Assembly: GCF_947492555.1 (NCBI RefSeq)
Contig: NZ_CANLNE010000001.1
Location: forward strand, 1,353,892-1,417,891
Direction: 5' to 3'
DNA length: 64,000 nucleotides
Source: an uncultured Roseobacter sp.
GTDB taxonomy: Bacteria > Pseudomonadota > Alphaproteobacteria > Rhodobacterales > Rhodobacteraceae
Shown: in pieces, positions 7,460-15,684 of the stretch
How the letters are laid out: each line of letters starts with the position of its first letter
Numbering within the stretch: the stretch's first letter is position 1
Notes under the pieces: generated by a model
Databases searched by the model: none
What the model was told of the DNA's origin: nothing
The model's input: only the letters and a program-made list of their open reading frames with translations
Position numbers and translations under genes: made by a program

Positions 7460-9223
7460 ATGCAAGACGACACATCCAACTACCAGGTGCTGGCGCGCAA
7501 GTACCGCCCCGAGACCTTTGCCGATCTGGTGGGTCAGGACGCCATGGTCCGCACGCTGGAAAACGCCTTTGAGGCGGACCGGATAGCACAAGCCTTCATC
7601 ATGACCGGCATTCGCGGGACGGGGAAAACCACCACTGCCCGTATCATCGCCAAGGGCATGAACTGCATTGGCCCGGATGGCAGTGGCGGCCCAACGACAG
7701 AGCCTTGCGGCACCTGCGAACATTGCACGGCCATCATGGAAGGCCGCCATGTGGACGTGCTGGAGATGGACGCCGCGTCCAACACCGGGGTGGCGAATAT
7801 CCGTGAGATCATCGATTCGGTGCACTATCGCGCGGCCTCTGCCCGCTACAAGGTCTACATCATCGACGAAGTGCACATGCTGTCGACCGGCGCTTTCAAC
7901 GCGCTGTTGAAGACGCTCGAAGAACCGCCCGCGCATGTGAAGTTCATCTTTGCCACCACGGAAATCCGCAAGGTGCCGGTCACGGTCCTGTCGCGCTGCC
8001 AGCGGTTCGATTTGCGGCGGATCGAACCCGAGGTGATGATCGCGCTGATGCGCAAGATTGCCGGTGCCGAGGGCGCGGAGATTGCCGATGATGCGCTGGC
8101 CCTGATCGCGCGCGCGGCGGAAGGGTCTGCCCGGGACGCGACATCGCTGCTGGACCAGGCCATCAGCCATGGTGCCGGAGAGACCACAGCCCTGCAGGTG
8201 CGGGCCATGCTGGGGCTGGCGGATCGCGGGCGGGTGCTTGATCTGTTCGACATGATCCTGAAGGGCGACGCGGCGGGGGCCTTGACGGAACTCTCGGCGC
8301 AATATGCCGAAGGGGCGGACCCCATGGCCGTGCTGCGGGATCTGGCGGAGATTACCCACTGGGTGTCGGTGGTGAAAATCACGCCCGAGGCCGCTGAAGA
8401 CCCGACCGTGTCGCCGGATGAACGCAGCCGTGGACTTGCAATGGCTGACGCCTTGCCGATGCGGGTTCTGACCCGGCTGTGGCAAATGCTGCTGAAGGCG
8501 CTGGATGAGGTTGCCAGCGCACCCAATGCGATGATGGCGGCGGAAATGGCGATCATCCGGCTGACGCATGTGGCCGATCTGCCCAGCCCCGAAGAATTGG
8601 TGCGCAAGCTGCAAGGGACCACGCCACCCCCGGCGCCGGGCGGATCCTCGGGTGGGTCACAGCCTGTGCAGAACACAGGCGCGCGTGCCGCGGGCGGAGG
8701 GGCCTCGGCTGTCGCCTCGGCCCGGACATCCGCCAATGGCGGCGCAGGACCGGCAACGGCTCAGGCACTGGACGTTGATGCGGCCTTGGCACGGTTCCCG
8801 AGTTTCGATCACGTGGTCGAGTTGATCCGGGCCAATCGGGACGGCAAGCTGTTGGCCGATGTGGAGACCGATGTTCGGCTGGCCTCTTATCAGCCCGGGC
8901 GCATCGAATTCGAGCCCACAGCACGGGCCCCCCGCGATCTGGCGCAAAGGCTGGGGCATCGGCTGCAGATGTGGACTGGCAACCGCTGGGCCGTGACGGT
9001 CGTGAACGAAGGCGGCGGCAAGACCATCGACGAGGTGCGCAACGCGGAGCGATACGCGTTGGAAGCCGAGGCGAAAACGCATCCCCTGATGCAGGCCGTG
9101 CTCGCCCAGTTCCCGAAGGCACAGATCAAGGACATCCGCACCGCGGATCAGATCGCCGCCGAAGCCGTTCAGGAGGCCCTGCCCGAAGTAGAAGACGAAT
9201 GGGATCCCTTCGAGGATGACTAG
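7460..9223 (+). CDS. dnaX: DNA polymerase III subunits gamma/tau
   Basis: 587 aa clamp-loader ATPase. Visible features: Walker A GIRGTGKTT at 50-58, the zinc module C69/C83/C86/C89, Walker B DEVH at 136-139, a SRC arginine finger (TVLSRCQRF), and a Gly/Ser/Ala-rich linker near 390-430 before the tau-type C-terminal domain that contacts the polymerase. The ATG at 7460 is preceded by GGAAGGCAG; an in-frame start 56 codons upstream overlaps the TetR gene and is rejected. It heads a dnaX-ridA-ybaB-recR run, the classic replication/recombination gene order. No slippery A-run suggesting programmed frameshifting was noticed. Confidence 0.96.
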   Translation: MQDDTSNYQVLARKYRPETFADLVGQDAMVRTLENAFEADRIAQAFIMTGIRGTGKTTTARIIAKGMNCIGPDGSGGPTTEPCGTCEHCTAIMEGRHVDVLEMDAASNTGVANIREIIDSVHYRAASARYKVYIIDEVHMLSTGAFNALLKTLEEPPAHVKFIFATTEIRKVPVTVLSRCQRFDLRRIEPEVMIALMRKIAGAEGAEIADDALALIARAAEGSARDATSLLDQAISHGAGETTALQVRAMLGLADRGRVLDLFDMILKGDAAGALTELSAQYAEGADPMAVLRDLAEITHWVSVVKITPEAAEDPTVSPDERSRGLAMADALPMRVLTRLWQMLLKALDEVASAPNAMMAAEMAIIRLTHVADLPSPEELVRKLQGTTPPPAPGGSSGGSQPVQNTGARAAGGGASAVASARTSANGGAGPATAQALDVDAALARFPSFDHVVELIRANRDGKLLADVETDVRLASYQPGRIEFEPTARAPRDLAQRLGHRLQMWTGNRWAVTVVNEGGGKTIDEVRNAERYALEAEAKTHPLMQAVLAQFPKAQIKDIRTADQIAAEAVQEALPEVEDEWDPFEDD

Positions 9224-9614
9224 TCCCCGGGCGCTGATCCCGCCCCGGATGGCGTCGCTTGAGCAGGATTGGCAGATGTCGCCGGGCATTGTCTCCAACG
9301 GTCACGTCTTCCTGACCGGATTCAATGGCTGCCCGCTCGACGGACCGCCCTCTCCGGATCCCGAAACGCAGATCACCACGGCCTTCGATGCGGTCGAGAT
9401 GGTTTTGGCCGAGGCGGGCCTCGGCTTTGCCGATGTCATCGAGATGACGTCGTATCATGTTGGCCTCGCCGATCACCTGACGCTTTTCAGGAAACTGCGC
9501 GGGGCGCGGGTCAGCCGCCCCTATCCGGCCTGGACGGCAATAGAGGTTGCGGGCTTTGCGACGCCCGGCGTGATTGTCGAGCTTAAGGTGGTCGCCCGGC
9601 TCAAAAGTGACTAA
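9216..9614 (+). CDS. RidA family protein
   Basis: 132 aa. The protein shows the RidA/YjgF pattern: a PGIVSNGHVFLTGFNG strand, ITTAFDAVEMVLAEAGLGFADVIEM, and the RPYPAWTAIEVAGFATPG segment that lines the trimer active site. Canonical RidA deaminates reactive enamine/imine intermediates of amino-acid metabolism. The conserved arginine of true RidA is normally in an R-x-C/A context near residue 105; here RPYPAWTAIEV places no Arg at that spot, so it may be one of the non-deaminase subfamilies. It overlaps the dnaX stop by 8 bp, an unusual insertion between dnaX and ybaB, and is presumably translationally coupled. Confidence 0.85.
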   Translation: MTSPRALIPPRMASLEQDWQMSPGIVSNGHVFLTGFNGCPLDGPPSPDPETQITTAFDAVEMVLAEAGLGFADVIEMTSYHVGLADHLTLFRKLRGARVSRPYPAWTAIEVAGFATPGVIVELKVVARLKSD

Positions 9615-9665
9615 GTAACAAGGCAGCACTGCCTCATGCGGATTTGAAACAAGAAGGAACAGAGC

Positions 9666-10010
9666 ATGTTCAAAGGACTTGGCGGCCTCGGCGATATGGC
9701 CGGGATGATGAAGAAAGCGCAGGAAATGCAGGGCAAGATGGCCCAGCTGCAAGAAGATATGCATGGTATCATGGTCGAGGGGTCTTCTGGCGCGGGTCTC
9801 GTGAAGGCGACGTGCACGGCCAAGGGTGAGTTGAAAACGCTCGATATCGACCCGTCGATCTTCAACGGCGATGATAAGGAAGTTGTCGAGGATCTGATCC
9901 TCGCGGCGATCAAGGACGCGCAGACAAAGGCGAGTGAACGGGCGCAGGAAGAGATGTCGAAGCTGACCGAAGGCCTGGGCCTGCCAGCCGACATGAAGCT
10001 GCCGTTTTAA
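9666..10010 (+). CDS. ybaB: YbaB/EbfC family nucleoid-associated protein
   Basis: 114 aa. MFKGLGGLGDMAGMMKKAQE and the following amphipathic helix, then the strand region ending in DPSIFNGDDKEVVEDLI, are typical of the dimeric YbaB/EbfC DNA-binding protein. An AAGGAAC ribosome-binding site precedes the ATG. The position between dnaX and recR is the conserved one for this family; it is thought to shape nucleoid structure and influence repair. Confidence 0.95.
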   Translation: MFKGLGGLGDMAGMMKKAQEMQGKMAQLQEDMHGIMVEGSSGAGLVKATCTAKGELKTLDIDPSIFNGDDKEVVEDLILAAIKDAQTKASERAQEEMSKLTEGLGLPADMKLPF

Positions 10011-10091
10011 CACGGGTTTGCAGGCACGAAGCGGAAGAATGTGCCCGAAGGGCATCTTGCAGGCACCTCCGGTCCTGACCGAGCACAAGAC

Positions 10092-10685
10092 ATGAGCAGC
10101 ACCAAAGACATCGACGCCCTGATCGAACTGATGGCCAAACTGCCCGGCCTTGGCCCGCGGTCTGCGCGGCGCGCGGTGCTGCACCTGATCCGCAAGCGCA
10201 GCTTGCTGCTGACGCCCTTGGCGGATGTGATGCAGACCGTCGCCGCCACCGCGCGCGAATGCCTGAACTGCGGCAACGTCGGTACTCTCGATGTCTGCGA
10301 CATTTGCACCTCTGAAAAACGCGCCAATGGCGAGCTCTGCGTTGTCGAGGATGTCTCGGATCTCTGGGCGATGGAACGCTCGGGTGTCTTCAAGGGGCGG
10401 TATCACGTGCTCGGCGGGACGCTTTCGGCACTAGACGCGATTGGCCCAAGTGAATTGCGCATCCCCCGTCTGATCGACCGGGTGACCAGCGAACATATCA
10501 CCGAAGTCATTCTTGCCCTGAATGCCACGATTGATGGGCAGACCACCGCCCATTACATCGCTGATCAGCTTGACGGGCAGGTAACGCTCACCTCACTGGC
10601 ACAGGGTGTACCGATTGGGGGCGAGCTTGATTATCTCGACGACGGGACAATTACCGCGGCGATGCGCGCGCGCAAAGCGATCTGA
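10092..10685 (+). CDS. recR: Recombination protein RecR
   Basis: 197 aa. Order of features: helix-hairpin-helix [18 protein letters not shown] segment (about 14-27), the zinc finger C57/C60/C69/C72, then a Toprim domain with the [12 protein letters not shown] and [12 protein letters not shown] motifs. RecR loads RecA at gaps together with RecF/RecO. I chose the ATG at 10092 because RecR proteins start close to the DIDALI helix; a GTG at 10041 with a GGAAG upstream would add 17 residues. It ends directly against the convergent hypothetical gene. Confidence 0.95.
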   Translation: MSSTKDIDALIELMAKLPGLGPRSARRAVLHLIRKRSLLLTPLADVMQTVAATARECLNCGNVGTLDVCDICTSEKRANGELCVVEDVSDLWAMERSGVFKGRYHVLGGTLSALDAIGPSELRIPRLIDRVTSEHITEVILALNATIDGQTTAHYIADQLDGQVTLTSLAQGVPIGGELDYLDDGTITAAMRARKAI

Positions 10686-11285
10686 TCAAGCGACTTGCTC
10701 AAAGCGACAGCGGGCGCAGAGTGGATAGTTCTCAACAAATTCGGTAACGGCTGCTTTCATCAGGCCATAACTCTCGCCATAGAAGAACAGACCGGTTTCG
10801 GTATTGCCATCCCAATGACCCCGAAAAGCGCCGATGCCCTCCATAAGCGCCTCGCAGGTTTCGATCACTTCATTCACGTCAGAGGTCGCATAGACGTCAT
10901 CCGGCAATTCCGTACCGTTAAGATAAATCCCCATGCCTTCGGCTTTTCCAATCGGCATGTCTTCAAGCCCATCAACCTTCAGCAACGATCCCTTTGGCGC
11001 GCCAAGGCTTTCCAACGCATTGCGTAGAAATGCCAATGTCTGTGGCGATGTATCCTGTGTCAGGATTTCCAGATCGCAATACTGGATGCCCGCGTGATCT
11101 GCCAGAAGCATGGTGCCCCCGCCGGTCACCTCACCCAATCCGGCTTCCTGCAGGATTTCGGCCATTGGCGCTTCGTAATATTCGTAGCGATCAACTGGCT
11201 GCACCTGTGCGTTCAGTTGCGCCACTACAAATACGCCCTCCGGGGTCGCTTCATTCTTGCGAAAAGGGTTCCAGAAATTGCCCAT
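10686..11285 (-). CDS. Conserved-looking hypothetical protein
   Basis: 199 aa, soluble, acidic, no signal peptide or membrane helix. N-terminus MGNFWNPFRKNEATPEGVF. A pair of cysteines sits at the end (CARCRFEQVA), which could bind metal but is not a full zinc motif. I do not recognise a family. The stop codon abuts the recR stop with no gap, and the gene is read toward recR. Codon use looks like the neighbours, so it is probably a resident gene and not a recent arrival. Confidence 0.55.
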   Translation of the reverse strand: MGNFWNPFRKNEATPEGVFVVAQLNAQVQPVDRYEYYEAPMAEILQEAGLGEVTGGGTMLLADHAGIQYCDLEILTQDTSPQTLAFLRNALESLGAPKGSLLKVDGLEDMPIGKAEGMGIYLNGTELPDDVYATSDVNEVIETCEALMEGIGAFRGHWDGNTETGLFFYGESYGLMKAAVTEFVENYPLCARCRFEQVA

Positions 11286-11761
11286 TTGACCACCTTCATT
11301 GCCGGCTCGACTTGCTCACCGCTTAAGAGTGAACTGTGATGAAGGAAAAAAGATGTAAGAAAAATGGCAAATCGTGGACGTGGTCTGTTCCGAACAAAAA
11401 GACGATTCCTCTCGTGCAGAGCGGTTGGCAAGGGATCGGTACTCTCACCGATGGGCAACGACGCTAAACAAGACGGGTGTAAACACACCCGGCACCCTCA
11501 AGTTAATGTCAGAGTTTCAGAGCTGTCAGCAACGGACTGCACCGGTTCCACGTTGCTTGCGTAGAGCGCGGCAGACGCTGTCATCATCGGTCATCAATCT
11601 ACACATCAAAACAGCCCAAGGCGTTCGTCAGCAGGCTGCGTCCGTTGCGGATGTCCAGACCGGTCACTACCGCAGGCAGACCTGTACCGGCGTCCGTTAA
11701 ATGTCGCCACTGATTACCTGAAATGGCTTTATTCGTATGTCTGCGGCCATGCATGATGGGG
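11286..11761. other. Gene-poor stretch of about 480 bp
   Basis: No convincing gene is seen in six frames; the short open frames have no recognisable motif. The one visible structure is a hairpin at 11474-11491 (CGGGTGT, loop AAAC, ACACCCG). The hypothetical gene's promoter should lie near 11290-11340. Confidence 0.5.
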
Positions 11762-11797
11762 CAAAAGGAAAGCCCCGGCATCTCGCGACACCGGGGC
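11762..11797 (-). terminator. Rho-independent terminator of the TrcR gene
   Basis: Stem GCCCCGG (11772-11778) / CCGGGGC (11791-11797), followed on the minus strand by TTTCCTTTTG. It begins 24 bp after the stop of the DUF1013 gene. Confidence 0.8.
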
Positions 11798-11820
11798 ACA
11801 TGTTTGCACTGCGTATCTGA

Positions 11821-12594
11821 TCAGGTACGCGGATCGTCTTCTTCAGCGTCTTCGTCCGACGTGCCTTCCGGCAGGTTGAAGAAGCTATCCGCGTCTGCGA
11901 AATCTTCTTTCTCTTCCACATCCGGTTGCTCTTCGCTGTCACCTGCAAGGGTGAAGGTTTCCAGCCCTTCGATGGCCGTCGGAATTTTTGGTTCCGCATC
12001 CATGCCCAGGCTCTGTTCGGTGCTGACCAGCTTGCGACGCTCGTCATCGCTCATTACCGGGGCGTCGGCTGCCTTTTTGGCAGCGGCCTTCTGCACGGCG
12101 GCATCCAGTTCGGACTGTTTGCACAGGCCAAGGGCAACCGGGTCGATCGGCTGAATATTGGCGATGTTCCAGTGGGTGCGTTCGCGGATCGCCTGGATGG
12201 TGGGTTTCGTGGTGCCCACCAGCTTGCTGATCTGCCCGTCGCTAAGTTCGGGGTGGAATTTCACCAGCCACAGGATCGACGCAGGCCGGTCCTGCCGTTT
12301 GCTGAGCGGTGTATAACGCGGACCACGGCGTTTTTCCTCGCCCTGCGCAGCGGCGTTGAATTTCAGTTGCAGCTTGTGCAGCGGGTTGCCCTGTGCAGCC
12401 TCGATCTCGTCCTGTGTCAGCTGATTGTTGGCAATCGGGTCAAACCCCTTCACGCCCTGGGCCACGTCACCATCGGCGATGCCCTGCACTTCCAGCTCGT
12501 GCATACCGACGAAATCCGCGATCTGCTTGAAGCTGATGGTCGTGTTGTCCACCAGCCAGACGGCGGTGGCCTTGGCCATGATCGGTTTTGCCAT
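11821..12594 (-). CDS. trcR: Cell cycle transcriptional regulator TrcR (DUF1013)
   Basis: 257 aa. The N-terminus MAKPIMAKATAVWLVDNTTI and the central RPASILWLVKFHPELSDGQI plus LVGTTKPTIQAIRERTHWN segments match the DUF1013 family, conserved across Alphaproteobacteria and named TrcR. Two helix-turn-helix-like regions are visible (about 13-40 and 115-145), then an acidic tail rich in Glu/Asp. The ATG at 12594 is preceded by AGGAG; the frame extends 28 codons upstream without a better site. A strong terminator follows. It is divergent from the RNase T2 gene. The DNA targets cannot be read from sequence. Confidence 0.88.
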   Translation of the reverse strand: MAKPIMAKATAVWLVDNTTISFKQIADFVGMHELEVQGIADGDVAQGVKGFDPIANNQLTQDEIEAAQGNPLHKLQLKFNAAAQGEEKRRGPRYTPLSKRQDRPASILWLVKFHPELSDGQISKLVGTTKPTIQAIRERTHWNIANIQPIDPVALGLCKQSELDAAVQKAAAKKAADAPVMSDDERRKLVSTEQSLGMDAEPKIPTAIEGLETFTLAGDSEEQPDVEEKEDFADADSFFNLPEGTSDEDAEEDDPRT

Positions 12595-12732
12595 TTTCTT
12601 TCTCCTGTCTACCTGCGTGAGCCCACATCTTTCCCGTCGCCTGAAAGGGCTGTCCCGGAGGGTCGGAACGGTTTCCATTGTGGGGGAACTTATGGCGTAT
12701 ATAAGCGGGCAAACCGAATAAGGAAAGACCCA

Positions 12733-13362
12733 ATGCGCACGGCTCTGATCTGGCTTCTGATGGCATCACCCCTTGCCGCGCAGGAACACCGCGCAGGTGT
12801 TTTCGACTATTACGTGCTCTCGCTCAGCTGGTCGCCGACCTGGTGCGCGCTCGAAGGCGACGCGCGCGGGTCGGATCAATGCGCGTCGCGCCATGATCAT
12901 GGCTGGATTTTACACGGGCTGTGGCCGCAGTACGAGCACGGCTATCCAGAATATTGCCGAACGGGCGAGCGCGCGCCGTCGCGCCGCATGACACGCGAAA
13001 TGGCAGATGTGATGGGCACCTCCGGGCTGGCCTGGCACCAGTGGAAGAAACATGGCACCTGTAGCGGCCTCAGCGCGCCCGATTACTATGCGCTGTCTCG
13101 CGCAGCCTACGCGCGGGTCATCAGACCCGAGGTTTTCCGCAAACTCGATAAACCGGTGCGCCTGCCCGCGTCCGTGGTCGAAGAGGCCTTTTTGCAGTCA
13201 AACCCGGATCTGGAGGCCAAGGGGATCACCATCACCTGCAAAGCCGGGCATATTCAGGAGGCGCGCATCTGCCTGACGCGCGATCTGAGCCCGCGGAGAT
13301 GTGGCGCGGATGTCCTGCTGGACTGTTCTTCTCCAAGCGCGCTTTTCACGCCCATCCGGTGA
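12733..13362 (+). CDS. Ribonuclease T2 family protein, secreted
   Basis: 209 aa. A signal peptide covers residues 1-16 (RTALIWLLMASPLAAQ). Both catalytic boxes are intact: HGLWPQY (CAS I, His61) and WHQWKKHGTC (CAS II, 101-110, with Glu replaced by Gln at position 103 of the usual E-x-x-K-H pattern, so the acid should be checked). Multiple cysteines suggest disulphides. RNase T2 enzymes cut RNA non-specifically in the periplasm, giving 2',3'-cyclic products, which fits with a cyclic phosphodiesterase elsewhere in the window. The start has GGAAAGACCCA upstream. The open frame runs far upstream through the TrcR gene, which is antisense shadow. Confidence 0.9.
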   Translation: MRTALIWLLMASPLAAQEHRAGVFDYYVLSLSWSPTWCALEGDARGSDQCASRHDHGWILHGLWPQYEHGYPEYCRTGERAPSRRMTREMADVMGTSGLAWHQWKKHGTCSGLSAPDYYALSRAAYARVIRPEVFRKLDKPVRLPASVVEEAFLQSNPDLEAKGITITCKAGHIQEARICLTRDLSPRRCGADVLLDCSSPSALFTPIR

Positions 13363-13395
13363 TATTGGGGCAGGCCGCGGCGCGGGTTTCGGGCA

Positions 13396-14370
13396 TCATG
13401 GCTCCAGGATCGTGCAGCCAGTGGTTTTTCTCGCTTCCAGGGCTTCATGCGCGGCGCGCACCTCGCTCAAGGGAAAACGTTGATCGATGCGGATGTCCAC
13501 GGCCCCGGACTGCACCTTGTCAAAAAGATGCCGCGCCATTTCCTGACAAGCCGCGTGGTCGCCGATATGTGCAAAGAGCGTGGGCCGGGTGATTTTCAAC
13601 GACCCTTTTTGTCCCAGCACAGCGAGATTGAAAGGCGGCACGGGGCCCGAGGCGTTGCCAAAGGAAATCATCATACCCAGAGGTTTCAGACTGTCCAGCG
13701 AGCCCTCGAAGGTGTCTGCGCCGACGGCATCCATGACCACATCCACGCCGCGCCCATCGGTCAGCTCCTGCACCCGGGTGGGCCAATCTTCGGTCCGGTA
13801 GTTGATGCAATGCGCCGCACCATGGTCCAGCGCGAGTGCGCATTTCTCATCCGTTCCGGCCGTCCCGATCAGCGTGATGCCTTCGGACCGCGCCCATTGG
13901 CAGGCGATCAAGCCCACACCACCCGCGGCGGCGTGAAAGAGTACCGTATCTCCCTGTGCAATCGGCGTCGTCCGGTGAAAGAGATACTCGACGGTCATGC
14001 CCTTGAGCATCATGGCCGCGCCCTTGTCGAAGGAAATATCGTCCGGCAACGGGCAGACCTGCGCGGCGGGCATCACCCGGGCTGTTGCATAGGCGCCCGC
14101 AGGTGTTGCAGCGTAGGCGGCGCGGTCGCCCGGCTTGAGATGCGTGACACCTTCGCCAACGGCGTCGATGACCCCTGCAGCCTCCATGCCCAACGCGTGC
14201 GGCAGGTCGAGCGGGTAGAGACCGCTGCGCTGATACACATCGATGAAATTCAGCCCGCAGGCTTTGTGGTTGATCCGTACCTCGCCGGGCCCTGGGTCGC
14301 CGACCTCGCGGGCCACCAGCTGCATGGCCTCGGGCCCACCGGGACTTTCGATGATGACTGTTTGCGCCAT
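13396..14370 (-). CDS. Zinc-independent quinone oxidoreductase (MDR family)
   Basis: 324 aa medium-chain reductase. The N-terminal GroES-like domain contains NHKACGLNFIDVYQRSGLYP (about 36-55); the Rossmann nucleotide site is HAAAGGVGLIACQWARSEG (about 150-168). Lack of the zinc ligands of alcohol dehydrogenases and presence of the GLNFIDVYQR signature point to NADPH:quinone reductase (QorA type). The ATG at 14370 follows AAGGACAG. It lies 62 bp downstream of a second, paralogous oxidoreductase on the same strand, so the pair is probably cotranscribed; a dispersed repeat lies between them. Confidence 0.9.
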   Translation of the reverse strand: MAQTVIIESPGGPEAMQLVAREVGDPGPGEVRINHKACGLNFIDVYQRSGLYPLDLPHALGMEAAGVIDAVGEGVTHLKPGDRAAYAATPAGAYATARVMPAAQVCPLPDDISFDKGAAMMLKGMTVEYLFHRTTPIAQGDTVLFHAAAGGVGLIACQWARSEGITLIGTAGTDEKCALALDHGAAHCINYRTEDWPTRVQELTDGRGVDVVMDAVGADTFEGSLDSLKPLGMMISFGNASGPVPPFNLAVLGQKGSLKITRPTLFAHIGDHAACQEMARHLFDKVQSGAVDIRIDQRFPLSEVRAAHEALEARKTTGCTILEP

Positions 14371-14412
14371 TTTGGCTGTCCTTTCACGTTGCGTGAATAC
14401 TGCTGTTGCGAA

Positions 14413-14439
14413 GGTGGCCTGAAAGCCCACCCTACCTGC
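14413..14439. repeat. Dispersed GC-rich repeat, copy 1
   Basis: Contains GGTGGCCTGAAAGCCCACC, a near-palindrome, followed by CTACCTGC. A second copy is at 24617-24644. The stop codon of the upstream oxidoreductase (14432-14434) is part of the repeat. Confidence 0.6.
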
Positions 14440-15421
14440 CGGAAACATCCAATACGATCTTGCCGATATGTTCGGAGCTTTCCATCCGCGCATGCGCCTT
14501 GGCGGCCTCTGCCAGCGGGAAGGTCTGATCCATCACTGGTGCGACACGCTTCATTGCCAGCAGCGGCCAGACCGTCTCACGAAGGTCCTGTGCAATATGT
14601 GCCTTGGCCGTGTCGCTCTGCGGACGCAGGGTGCTGCCCGTCATCGTCAGCCGCCGCATCATCAGCTGTGCGAAGTTCACCTCCACCTTCGGGCCGTTCA
14701 GAAAAGCGATCTGCACCAGTCTTCCATCGTCCGCGAGGGCCTTGAGGTTGCGCGGGATATAGTCACCGCCCACCATGTCCAGGATCAGGTCAGCCCCCCC
14801 TGCTGCGCGCAGAACCTCAACGAAATCCGCATCGCGGTAGTTGATTGCGACCTCGGCCCCAAGTTCCGTGCAGGCGGCACATTTATCGGCAGACCCTGCG
14901 GTTGCGAAGACCCGGGCCCCAAAGGCATTGGCCAGTTGGATGGCCGTTGTGCCGATGCCGGAGGAACCGCCGTGCACCAGAAACCGCTCGCCGGATTTGA
15001 GGGCGCCGCGCATGAAGACATTGGACCAGACCGTGAAAAATGTCTCCGGCAGGCAGGCCGCTTCTTTCAGCGTCATGTCACCTGGCACCGGCAGGCAGTG
15101 GGCCGCAGGTGTTGCAACGTATTCGGCATAGCCACCGCCCGGCAGCAGGGCGCAGACGTGATCCCCAACCGACAGGCCAGACACGCCGCTGCCCAGTGCG
15201 ACGATTTCACCCGAAGCCTCGAGCCCCGGCAGATCACTGGCCGTCGGTGGCGGCGCATAGAGGCCCGCGCGTTGCAAGGCGTCGGGACGGTTCACACCAG
15301 CCCAGGCCACCTTGATCACCACCTGACCATGGGCGGGCTCGGGCAACGGACGTTCGGTAAGCGTCAACACGTCCGGACCACCGGGTTTCGTGATTTCAAC
15401 AGCGCGCATCATCTGGGACAT
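14432..15421 (-). CDS. NAD(P)H quinone oxidoreductase (PIG3/QOR family)
   Basis: 329 aa. MRAVEITKPGGPDVLTLTERPLP, the VAWAGVNRPDALQRAGLYAPPP segment and the VHGGSSGIGTTAIQLANAFGA nucleotide site match the PIG3 (TP53I3) quinone oxidoreductase group of zinc-free MDR enzymes. It likely reduces quinones or enones with NADPH in the cytoplasm. It precedes the QorA-type paralogue by 61 bp. Its last three codons and stop are within the dispersed repeat, so the C-terminus may have been rewritten by repeat insertion. Confidence 0.9.
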   Translation of the reverse strand: MSQMMRAVEITKPGGPDVLTLTERPLPEPAHGQVVIKVAWAGVNRPDALQRAGLYAPPPTASDLPGLEASGEIVALGSGVSGLSVGDHVCALLPGGGYAEYVATPAAHCLPVPGDMTLKEAACLPETFFTVWSNVFMRGALKSGERFLVHGGSSGIGTTAIQLANAFGARVFATAGSADKCAACTELGAEVAINYRDADFVEVLRAAGGADLILDMVGGDYIPRNLKALADDGRLVQIAFLNGPKVEVNFAQLMMRRLTMTGSTLRPQSDTAKAHIAQDLRETVWPLLAMKRVAPVMDQTFPLAEAAKAHARMESSEHIGKIVLDVSGR

Positions 15422-15684
15422 TCGCGGGATCCTTTCTGTTGCTCCATGCGTAGCAGGACCGGCCGGAATGGCAAACCGAAGGCATCTCTTGTGCCTTTTC
15501 TTTTAGTGCCTGCAAACTGTCTTCTTTTGTTTCCGTTCGCTCTTTTGAAGCTGCCCAATACCAGTCTGTCGGGGATGCAAGCCATCCACTGGATCGACAC
15601 ATCCGTCATGTTCAGCATTCGCAGACAAACTCTGCGGTGATCCGGCTAAATACCGTCATGATGGGTGTGTTGCCGGTTCCGGCC

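Noticed and set aside
9126..10406. 426-residue open frame on the minus strand
   Set aside because: It crosses antisense through ridA, ybaB and recR, all well-supported genes.
11599..11799. 66-residue minus-strand frame in the gene-free stretch
   Set aside because: It runs over the TrcR terminator and has no ribosome-binding site or recognisable family.
11926..12732. Upstream extension of the RNase T2 open frame
   Set aside because: It is antisense to the TrcR gene. The true start is 12733, where a signal peptide begins.
15422..15684. Possible small gene between COQ9 and the oxidoreductase
   Set aside because: Three short frames were read; none has a recognisable domain or a convincing start.
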